A DNA stretch of 39,453 bases, taken from NCBI GenBank assembly GCA_016788375.1, contig JAEUSI010000012.1, forward strand, positions 1 to 39,453. Direction: 5' to 3'. Position 1 is the stretch's first letter, and each line of letters opens with the position of its first letter. The position numbers and the translations under genes were made by a program. Positions 7,215 to 13,640 of the stretch are shown piece by piece. The notes beneath the pieces are model-generated. The model was not told the DNA's origin. It made no database searches and was given only the letters and a program-made list of their open reading frames with translations. The DNA comes from Ignavibacteria bacterium (lineage in GTDB: Bacteria > Bacteroidota > Ignavibacteria > Tepidaquicellales > Tepidaquicellaceae).

Positions 7215-8210
7215 ATGATCAGATTAATAAACAATAAAAACATTACCGATCCCTCCGTTAATCTTTCGATAGAGGAATACTGCGTAAGAAATTTAGATAT
7301 GAAGGATGATTATCTGTTGTTTTATATTAATGAGCCTGCGGTAATTATCGGCAAACATCAGAACACAATTGAAGAAATTAACAATGAATACATTAAAAAC
7401 AACAATATACATGTTATAAGAAGAATTTCCGGTGGCGGTACGGTCTATCATGATCTTGGAAATCTGAATTTCAGCTTCATGACAAAACACAGTCAGGAAA
7501 GCATTCACAACTTTAAGCTTTTTACGGAACCTGTTATAAATGTTCTAAGAAGCATGGGTGTAAATGCCGAACTTAACGGAAGAAATGATATTACTGTTAA
7601 TGAAAGAAAAATCTCCGGTAATGCACAGTTCACGGATACTAAATCAATGTTCAGTCACGGAACACTGCTGTTTGATACAGATCTGGACAATGTATTAAAA
7701 GCCCTTAATGTGAGAACAGATAAAATCGAAAGCAAAGGCATTAAATCTGTAAGAAGCCGGGTCGCAAACATAAAGGAATTTATAGAGTATGAACTTACAA
7801 TTGATGAATTTAAAGAAAAAATAATTTCATCAGTTTTCGGTGATTCCGGAGAAGTTCCTGTGTACGAACTTTCCGACGGAGACTGGGATAAAATAAATGA
7901 ACTTACAGGATCGAAATATAAAACATGGGAATGGAATTACGGAAGATCACCCGAATTTAACGTTCAGAAAGTAAAACGGTTTGGTTTCGGTCAGATAGAT
8001 GCCCGTATTCAGGTTAAAGACGGCCTGATTCAAAACATAAAATTTTACGGGGACTTTCTCGGATCCGGTGAAATTTCCGAAGTCGAAAATATTTTATCGG
8101 GGATTTCCTATAATGAAAATATTTTAAAAGATACAATAGAAAAAATTGATTTAAAAAATTATTTCGGAAATTTTTCTAAAACTGAATTTTTAACTTTTTT
8201 ATTTGACTAA
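7215..8210 (+). CDS. lplA: Lipoate-protein ligase A
   Basis: This 331-residue enzyme attaches lipoate to lysines of 2-oxoacid dehydrogenase E2 subunits and GcvH in two steps via lipoyl-AMP. Markers are RRISGGGTVYHDLGNLNFSF (the lipoate/ATP-binding loop, about 71-90), ERKISGNAQ with the lysine expected to contact the lipoyl-adenylate, and FSHGTLLFDTDL. The last 90 residues (GFGQIDARIQVKDGLI..., then helices) form the C-terminal accessory domain found in full-length LplA, so adenylation and transfer are probably done by one chain. The start is the ATG at 7215. It converges with recN. Confidence 0.93.
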   Translation: MIRLINNKNITDPSVNLSIEEYCVRNLDMKDDYLLFYINEPAVIIGKHQNTIEEINNEYIKNNNIHVIRRISGGGTVYHDLGNLNFSFMTKHSQESIHNFKLFTEPVINVLRSMGVNAELNGRNDITVNERKISGNAQFTDTKSMFSHGTLLFDTDLDNVLKALNVRTDKIESKGIKSVRSRVANIKEFIEYELTIDEFKEKIISSVFGDSGEVPVYELSDGDWDKINELTGSKYKTWEWNYGRSPEFNVQKVKRFGFGQIDARIQVKDGLIQNIKFYGDFLGSGEISEVENILSGISYNENILKDTIEKIDLKNYFGNFSKTEFLTFLFD

Positions 8211-8275
8211 AATTTCCATATATTGTGTATACAATTTATTCGGGATTTTCTAAAAATTTCCGGGTAATTGTTATC

Positions 8276-8298
8276 ATAACTTGACCTGTTCAAGTTAT
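8276..8298. terminator. Perfect dyad between convergent lplA and recN
   Basis: ATAACTTGA (8276-8284) and TCAAGTTAT (8290-8298) are perfect 9-bp inverted arms around a five-base loop (CCTGT), 66 bases after lplA and 163 bases beyond the recN stop. The flank is T-rich on the plus side but lacks a compact T run. It is either a weak terminator for lplA or a protein-binding dyad. Confidence 0.4.
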
Positions 8299-8460
8299 TG
8301 TTCTTTCATATTTTGTTCTTCCTTTAATTTAATCTTCACACAACGATTATATACAGGTGAATTCAGGACATACGTACTGAAGATATAAAGCGCTTATGTT
8401 AAAGCATATCGTTTTAATATTTATTCACTTGTGCATAGGTAGTTGTGTGGAGGTTTTTTT

Positions 8461-10173
8461 TTATCCTTTTATGAGTTCTTCTGCACTCTTTGTTGCGGAT
8501 TCTGTGACTTTTTCGCCGCTTATAAGTTTTGCCACTTCCATTATTTTATCCTCATTAGAAAGCATTTCAATTACGGCTGTAGTTTTTCCGGATTCATCTT
8601 TCTTGCTAACGTGAAAATGTCTGTCGCTTAATGCCGCTATCTGGGGCAGGTGTGTAATGCAGATTATCTGATGAGTTTTTGAGAGTGAATGAAGCATTTT
8701 TCCCGCTTTCTGCGCAACGCGTCCGCTGATCCCGGCATCTATCTCGTCAAAAACCAGTACAGGGATTTTGTCTTTTTCTGACAAGACTGTCTTGATGGCA
8801 AGCATTATTCTGGAAATTTCACCTCCGGATGCGGATTTCCTTAAAGGTGAAAAATCAAGACCTTTGTTTGTTTTTATTAAAAACTCCGTTTCGTTACATC
8901 CGTTGCTTCCCGTTCTGATGTATTCCCTGCCGGATTTGAAAGAATATAAATCATTTTCACTTCCTGCTGTATTTTTTATATCAACTTTAAACTCTGCTGA
9001 TTCGAGTCCGATTTCCTTAAGTATTCTGTTTATTGCCTTTTCCAGTTCTTTTGATTTTTTTAATCTCAGTTCTGAAATATTTTTCGTCAGTTTTACTACT
9101 TCATTTTTCTGAACTTCAGTCTTCTTCAGTAGCTGTTCAATTTCATAATCAAAATTTTCGGCAAAATTCAGTTCCTCTTCGAGATTTACGGCTTTTGCAA
9201 TAAGTTCGTTTACTGTCATTCCGTATTTTCTTTTGACCCTTTCAATACTGCTTAATCTTTCCCTTAACTGCTCTGTTTTTGCATTGTCAAAATTAAGATC
9301 ACTCCTGTATTTTCTCAGTGATTCCGTGCTCTCATTAACAAGTATATAAGCATTATAAAGATCTTCGCTTATCTTTTCAATACTGTCATCAAATCCTGCA
9401 ATTTTCTTCAGTTCTTTAAGAGATACACTTATTTCCGTAAGTGCATTTATATCATTTTCAAACAAGGATTTTACAGAATTTTCAAGTGCAGTTGAAATAG
9501 TTTCTATATTCTCAAGTTTGTTTAACTCTGTCTCAATTATTTTATCCTCGTCAGGGATAAGATTAAGATTATTTATTTCTTTCAGCTGAAAATCCAGAAA
9601 ACTCCTTTTTGAAACAAGTTCATCTTTTTTTGAAGATAATTCTTCATAACTCTTTATCAGATTTTTAAATATCTTAAATTCTTCCCTGTATTTTAAGAAA
9701 AGGTCGTTTCTGTCAAGAAAACTGTCAAGAATTTCTGTATGTGTTTCCCTGTTCAGCAGGGACTGATGTTCGTTCTGTGAATGTATGTCTATTATCTTGT
9801 CTCCAAAACTCTTCATATCGGAAATATTCACGGGGCTGTCATTTATAAAATTCCTGCTTGTCCCTTTTCTGTAAAGTTCTCTCCTCAAAATAATATTTTC
9901 CGGATCGGCATTAACATCATTTGTAAGTTCTTTCAGTATATCACTGATATTTTTATTTTTCTTAAAGTTAAAATGACCTTCTACGGTCAATTTGTCCGCA
10001 TCTTTGTTAATCAGTGAATAATCGGCTCTTTCACCGAGAATCATTGACATTGCATCTATTATTACCGATTTACCTGCACCTGTCTCTCCTGTAAGAATAT
10101 TCAGTCCTTCCGAAAAGTCAATTTCCGCTTCTTTAATTATCAGATAATTCTTAATGAAAAGTTTCTCTATCAT
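8461..10173 (-). CDS. recN: DNA repair protein RecN
   Basis: This 570-residue SMC-like ATPase takes part in recombinational repair of double-strand breaks. The N-terminal ATPase half has a Walker A GETGAGKS (29-36) and ISDMKSFGDKIIDIHSQNEHQSLL, a RecN-specific block. The middle (about 150-390) is a long coiled coil rich in Glu, Lys and Leu. The C-terminal half has the ABC signature region SASGGEISRIMLAIK, then a Walker B LVFDEIDAGISG, then ITHLPQIAAL with the switch His. Length is normal for the family. The start is the ATG at 10173. The gene faces lplA and lies downstream of dnaA on the same strand, but a terminator and a dyad-rich region between them suggest its own promoter. Confidence 0.96.
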   Translation of the reverse strand: MIEKLFIKNYLIIKEAEIDFSEGLNILTGETGAGKSVIIDAMSMILGERADYSLINKDADKLTVEGHFNFKKNKNISDILKELTNDVNADPENIILRRELYRKGTSRNFINDSPVNISDMKSFGDKIIDIHSQNEHQSLLNRETHTEILDSFLDRNDLFLKYREEFKIFKNLIKSYEELSSKKDELVSKRSFLDFQLKEINNLNLIPDEDKIIETELNKLENIETISTALENSVKSLFENDINALTEISVSLKELKKIAGFDDSIEKISEDLYNAYILVNESTESLRKYRSDLNFDNAKTEQLRERLSSIERVKRKYGMTVNELIAKAVNLEEELNFAENFDYEIEQLLKKTEVQKNEVVKLTKNISELRLKKSKELEKAINRILKEIGLESAEFKVDIKNTAGSENDLYSFKSGREYIRTGSNGCNETEFLIKTNKGLDFSPLRKSASGGEISRIMLAIKTVLSEKDKIPVLVFDEIDAGISGRVAQKAGKMLHSLSKTHQIICITHLPQIAALSDRHFHVSKKDESGKTTAVIEMLSNEDKIMEVAKLISGEKVTESATKSAEELIKG

Positions 10174-10216
10174 TATTATTTATTTATATAAAATATTAGT
10201 AGCAACAGCAGTGATG

Positions 10217-10250
10217 TAAGCTGTGTCAGCAAGTGACATATGACAGCTTA
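10217..10250. promoter_or_regulatory. Nested dyads upstream of recN (candidate operator)
   Basis: TAAGCTGT (10217-10224) and ACAGCTTA (10243-10250) are perfect inverted arms. Inside them TGTCA and TGACA (10224-10228 and 10234-10238) form a second dyad. The block lies 44-77 bases upstream of the recN start codon, where a damage-response or other repressor could bind. No known LexA box is claimed. Confidence 0.45.
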
Positions 10251-10384
10251 ATACTGATCAAACTGTCTTTGTAACTTGTTAATAAAAATAACTGAAATTA
10301 AAAATATTAACAACTGACGTTTCAGACTTTTACAATCCTGAAATTAAATGTCAGTAACTAAACCTTATTAATAACTTGCTGACA
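10224..10384. repeat. 11-bp inverted repeat spanning the recN-dnaA gap
   Basis: TGTCAGCAAGT at 10224-10234 recurs as its exact reverse complement, ACTTGCTGACA, at 10374-10384. The copies are 139 bases apart, in a gap of 280 bases with no gene. The left copy overlaps the recN-proximal dyad and the right copy abuts the dnaA terminator. Confidence 0.5.
10275..10285 (-). other. Putative DnaA box, recN side of dnaA
   Basis: The minus strand reads TTATTAACAAG, an exact 11-base match to the two boxes at 12188 and 12261 upstream of dnaA. A one-mismatch relative (ATATTAACA, plus strand) lies at 10304-10312. This suggests DnaA binding on both sides of its own gene. Confidence 0.5.
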
Positions 10385-10396
10385 TTTTTCTTACAA

Positions 10397-10429
10397 ATAA
10401 AAAAACCGGCGGAATAACTTTCGCCGGTT
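10397..10429 (-). terminator. Rho-independent terminator of dnaA
   Basis: On the minus strand, AACCGGCG and CGCCGGTT form an 8-bp GC-rich stem (10404-10411 with 10422-10429) around a 10-base loop, followed directly by a run of seven T. It lies 25 bases after the dnaA stop and separates dnaA transcripts from recN. Confidence 0.9.
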
Positions 10430-10453
10430 ATAAAAAATAAAGTTAAATGATAA

Positions 10454-12022
10454 TTATAAATTTTTAAGCAGTTCTTTTATTTCTGCAATCTGGCCGGAAA
10501 CATGCTTGTCTTTTTTTAACAGTGCGGAAACAGAATTGAATGCATACAGAACAGTAGCATGATCCTTGCCACCGAAATTAAGACCTATTGATTCCAGAGT
10601 CTGGGTTGTAAGATCTTTAGCAAGATACATGGCAATCTGTCTTGCCTGTGCAATTTCCTTTGTCCGTTTTCTGGACAGAATCTGATTTTCGGAAATTTTG
10701 TAATAGTTAGCAACGGTATATATAATATTTTCAATAGAAATATTCTTTGTCTTTCTGACATTACCGACAACTCTTCCGATTACATTCTCTGCTATTTCAA
10801 GATTTATTTCTCCTTTAAATCTTAAAACGCTGTCTGCAATAATTCCCACAATACAACCTTCAATAGTTCTTATACTGTCCTTCACATTTGTCGCAATAAA
10901 GTGAACGACCTCTTCGGGAACATCAATATCCGATTCGTCAAACTTATTCTGAATAATTGCAACACGCATTTCCCAGTTAGGCGGCTGAATATCGGTTGTA
11001 ATTCCCCACTGAAATCTCGAAATGAGTCTTTCTTCAATTCCCTTTATCTGACTTACCGGCTTATCGCTTGAAAAAATTATATGCTTTTTCTGATTATAAA
11101 GAGTATTAAAAATCTGATACATAAAATCCTGTGTTTTTTCTTTGCCGCTGAGATATTGAATATCATCAAGAATCAGCACATCAAGTGATTTGTAAAAAGA
11201 ATCAAGTTTTTTTGTACCGTTTTTGTTGGAAGAAAAATCTATCCTGCTCTGAGCGATATTATTGGTGAACTGAGTTGTAAAATCTGGAGCTGTTGTATAA
11301 TATACTTTCTTTCCGGGATGTTTTTTTAAAATTTCATTTCCGATTGCCTGAATAAGATGAGTCTTTCCAAGACCGACTCCGCCGTATATAAAAAACGGGT
11401 TATATGTTTTTCCGGGATTATTTGTGATTGCATAAGCGGCTGCTATCGCAAGTTCATTGCTGTCGCCTTTTACAAAATTGTCAAAAACGTGTTTCTGGTT
11501 TAAATTACAGTTAAACTCTTCTTCAGAGTCTGATTCCTTAATACTGACAGAATTGAAATAAGAGCTGCTGTCATTAGGATTATATGAATTGTACGGACCT
11601 GTTTCAGTTAATGAATCTTTTGATGTTTCCGGTTCAGAAGTTACTGCTGAATTTTCCGGATAAATATCATTATTGCTGAAAAGCCCCATCTGTGAAATTT
11701 CATAATTGAGTTTTCCGCCCGGTCCAAGAAGTGTTTCCGAAATTTTTGAAATTACATTATTATACCGACTTTCGATAAGACTGTAATAATCTTCACTCGG
11801 CACTTTGATTGTAAGAGTATTATCTTCAAAACTTTTCGGTACAATTACAGAAAACCATGTATTTATTTCGCTTGGCTTCAGACTGTCAGACAGAAGCTCT
11901 GTAAATTTATTCCACAGAGAAACTGCCTTTAATTCAGATTCAGTTTTATTGTTTGAAGATTCATTATCATGTTTATGCGGGAAAACATTTTTGACATCAA
12001 CAGCTGTAGAGTTTTTTGACAC
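10454..12022 (-). CDS. dnaA: Chromosomal replication initiator DnaA
   Basis: This 522-residue protein has all four domains. Domain I (about 34-108, LWNKFTELL...INTWFS) recruits helicase or partners. A low-complexity linker spans 109-175. The AAA+ domain carries Walker A GGVGLGKT (214-221), Walker B LILDDIQ (283-289), a sensor-1 FSSD and an arginine-finger region ERLISRF. Domain IV carries SRKRTKEIAQARQIAMYLAK and the signature GGKDHATVLYA (484-494). Compared with E. coli, base-contacting positions differ: Ala489 replaces Thr435, Tyr493 replaces His439 and Glu477 replaces Pro423. The start is GTG at 12022. It is not followed by dnaN/recF. The putative origin lies just upstream, with a terminator downstream. 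Confidence 0.97.
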   Translation of the reverse strand: MSKNSTAVDVKNVFPHKHDNESSNNKTESELKAVSLWNKFTELLSDSLKPSEINTWFSVIVPKSFEDNTLTIKVPSEDYYSLIESRYNNVISKISETLLGPGGKLNYEISQMGLFSNNDIYPENSAVTSEPETSKDSLTETGPYNSYNPNDSSSYFNSVSIKESDSEEEFNCNLNQKHVFDNFVKGDSNELAIAAAYAITNNPGKTYNPFFIYGGVGLGKTHLIQAIGNEILKKHPGKKVYYTTAPDFTTQFTNNIAQSRIDFSSNKNGTKKLDSFYKSLDVLILDDIQYLSGKEKTQDFMYQIFNTLYNQKKHIIFSSDKPVSQIKGIEERLISRFQWGITTDIQPPNWEMRVAIIQNKFDESDIDVPEEVVHFIATNVKDSIRTIEGCIVGIIADSVLRFKGEINLEIAENVIGRVVGNVRKTKNISIENIIYTVANYYKISENQILSRKRTKEIAQARQIAMYLAKDLTTQTLESIGLNFGGKDHATVLYAFNSVSALLKKDKHVSGQIAEIKELLKNL

Positions 12023-12040
12023 GTTAACAGATTTAAAAAA

Positions 12041-12050
12041 TTATTAACAA
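12041..12050 (+). other. Putative DnaA box 1 (oriC)
   Basis: TTATTAACAA, 19 bases upstream of the dnaA start codon, is placed where DnaA could autoregulate its own transcription. Confidence 0.5.
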
Positions 12051-12106
12051 ATGAAAGTGAGTTAACATTTTACTTTATATTACTTCCTGAAATTACAGAT
12101 TGTTTT

Positions 12107-12122
12107 TTCCGGAAATCCGGAT
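12107..12122. repeat. Two abutting 8-bp palindromes in oriC
   Basis: TTCCGGAA (12107-12114) is followed at once by ATCCGGAT (12115-12122). Together they can also form a CCGG-AAAT-CCGG hairpin. They are GC-rich within an AT-rich gap, so probably a protein site. The meaning is unknown. Confidence 0.4.
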
Positions 12123-12187
12123 TTTCTAACAAAAAAGATCAAGTTTAACAGCCTTATTTTACTGATAGTTGCAGAGCCGGCAGACAG

Positions 12188-12210
12188 TTATTAACAAGGA
12201 GTGTTAATAA
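12188..12210. other. Putative DnaA box pair 2/3 (oriC)
   Basis: TTATTAACAAG on the plus strand (12188-12198) is followed three bases later by TGTTAATAA (12202-12210), which is TTATTAACA on the minus strand. Such a close inverted pair suits cooperative DnaA binding. Confidence 0.55.
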
Positions 12211-12260
12211 TAACGGTTTCGTCATATAAAAACGAGGCGGCAAAAAACAATGAACAGAAG

Positions 12261-12271
12261 TTATTAACAAG
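12261..12271 (+). other. Putative DnaA box 4 (oriC)
   Basis: TTATTAACAAG, identical over 11 bases to the box at 12188, lies immediately left of the extremely AT-rich tract. This is the usual relation of a DnaA box to an unwinding element. Confidence 0.55.
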
Positions 12272-12443
12272 TTGTAAACAGAAATTTTATTTAAATTTTC
12301 TTATAATAATATTACTTAATCTGTTTATCATAGTCAAGTTTCTATTTTAAATATCAGGCAAAAAACACAAAAAATAATTTAAAAAATTTAAAAAAGACAA
12401 ATTAATAAATTCTTTTTAGCAAAAAGATTTTTTAATTTTGAAA

Positions 12444-13619
12444 ATGAATTTAAACGCCGGAAAAAAATTCAGAGAGAGCGTAATTAATGATACATATGCG
12501 GAAATAAATCTGAAAAAGCTGAAAAAAAATTTTACGATTTTAAAAAAACTTGCAAGCAGGAATACACGTGAAAATGTAAGAGTCTGTTCGATAATAAAGG
12601 CAAATGCATACGGACACGGAATGAATGAAACAGGAAAATTTTTAGCTGAAAACGGAACTGATTATCTAGGTACGGCGGATTATCCGGAGACAGAATCACT
12701 TACAAAATTTCTGAAAAAGCACCGGTTAAATACACCGGTTCTGTGCCTGGGAACACTTTCTGAAAAAAAAAAGTATTTTGATACAATACTTTCGGGAAAC
12801 ATTGAAGCAACGATAGCTGATATAAAGTCAGCGGAATTTCTGAATAATTATGCCGGCAGCCGGAATAAAAAAGTTAAAATTCAGATACAGGTAGATTCAG
12901 GGATTAACAGAACCGGTTTTCCTGTAAAGGACACATTTGAAGCCTACAAAAAAATCGCAGCTCTGAAAAATCTTAAAATAAACGGAGTATATTCTCATTA
13001 TTCAACCAGTGAAATACCCCGTAATTACTATGCTCAGAGGCAGCTGAGAGATTTCAAAAATCTTCTGGCCGAAATTGAACACAACATAGAAAAAGTAAAA
13101 TTGAAACACATCAGCAATTCCGGAGGAATATTAAATTTCAGTGACGGATATTTCAACATGGTAAGACCCGGAATTTCATTATACGGATATTATCCGGGAA
13201 AGGAATCTTCCGGATTAAATATTGGGATAGAGCCTGTAATGAGTCTGAAGTCGAGAGTGAGTTTTATTAAACAGCTTGAAAAGAATGAAAGCATTTCATA
13301 CGGAAGAAAATATATTACAAAAAAGAGAACAAAGATAGTCTCGATTCCTGTCGGATACGGTGACGGATATCCGAGACTGCTTACAAATAAATCGAAAGTA
13401 ATTATTAACGGAAAATTTTACAGAACTGCAGGAACGGTTTGCATGGACTGGATAATGGCAGATATCGGAATGAACAGCGATGTAAAGTTAAACGATGAGG
13501 TAACTGTATTCGGAAATGGATATACGGCTGAGAAACTTGCGGAATTAACAGGAATGATACCTTATGAAATCACATGCAATATTTCGGCGAGGGTTCAGAG
13601 AGTATATGTAACAAAATAA
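12444..13619 (+). CDS. alr: Alanine racemase
   Basis: This 391-residue PLP enzyme interconverts L- and D-alanine for peptidoglycan. The PLP lysine is Lys52 in KANAYGHG. VDSGINRTGF, the SNSGG phosphate-binding stretch, MVRPGISLYGY, the catalytic tyrosine in ISYGRKY and the late VGYGDGYPR and YEITCNISARV blocks are all in family order. I chose the ATG at 12444, two codons inside an alternative TTG at 12438. Neither has a recognisable Shine-Dalgarno. It is the first gene to the right of the putative origin, followed after 21 bases by the acidic 713-residue gene and likely co-transcribed with it. Confidence 0.94.
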   Translation: MNLNAGKKFRESVINDTYAEINLKKLKKNFTILKKLASRNTRENVRVCSIIKANAYGHGMNETGKFLAENGTDYLGTADYPETESLTKFLKKHRLNTPVLCLGTLSEKKKYFDTILSGNIEATIADIKSAEFLNNYAGSRNKKVKIQIQVDSGINRTGFPVKDTFEAYKKIAALKNLKINGVYSHYSTSEIPRNYYAQRQLRDFKNLLAEIEHNIEKVKLKHISNSGGILNFSDGYFNMVRPGISLYGYYPGKESSGLNIGIEPVMSLKSRVSFIKQLEKNESISYGRKYITKKRTKIVSIPVGYGDGYPRLLTNKSKVIINGKFYRTAGTVCMDWIMADIGMNSDVKLNDEVTVFGNGYTAEKLAELTGMIPYEITCNISARVQRVYVTK

Positions 13620-13640
13620 CGGCAATGAAATAAAATCAGA

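Larger units (their letters stand above)
12023..12437. other. Putative replication origin (oriC)
   Basis: This 415-base gene-free gap lies between divergent dnaA and alr. It holds four perfect TTATTAACA boxes (12041, 12188, 12202 in inverse, 12261). Two adjoining 8-bp palindromes, TTCCGGAA and ATCCGGAT, lie at 12107-12122. The tract from about 12280 to 12437 is extremely AT-rich, almost without G or C, and would suit a DNA unwinding element. Gene direction changes here: dnaA and recN read left and nearly everything to the right reads right. That is what a bidirectional origin next to dnaA predicts. It must also hold promoters for dnaA and alr. Inference from arrangement, not proof. Confidence 0.65.

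Noticed and set aside
8396-8631. Plus-strand open frames overlapping the recN 3' end
   Set aside because: They are antisense to recN, whose conserved C-terminus is certain. The hydrophobic product is an artefact of the complement.
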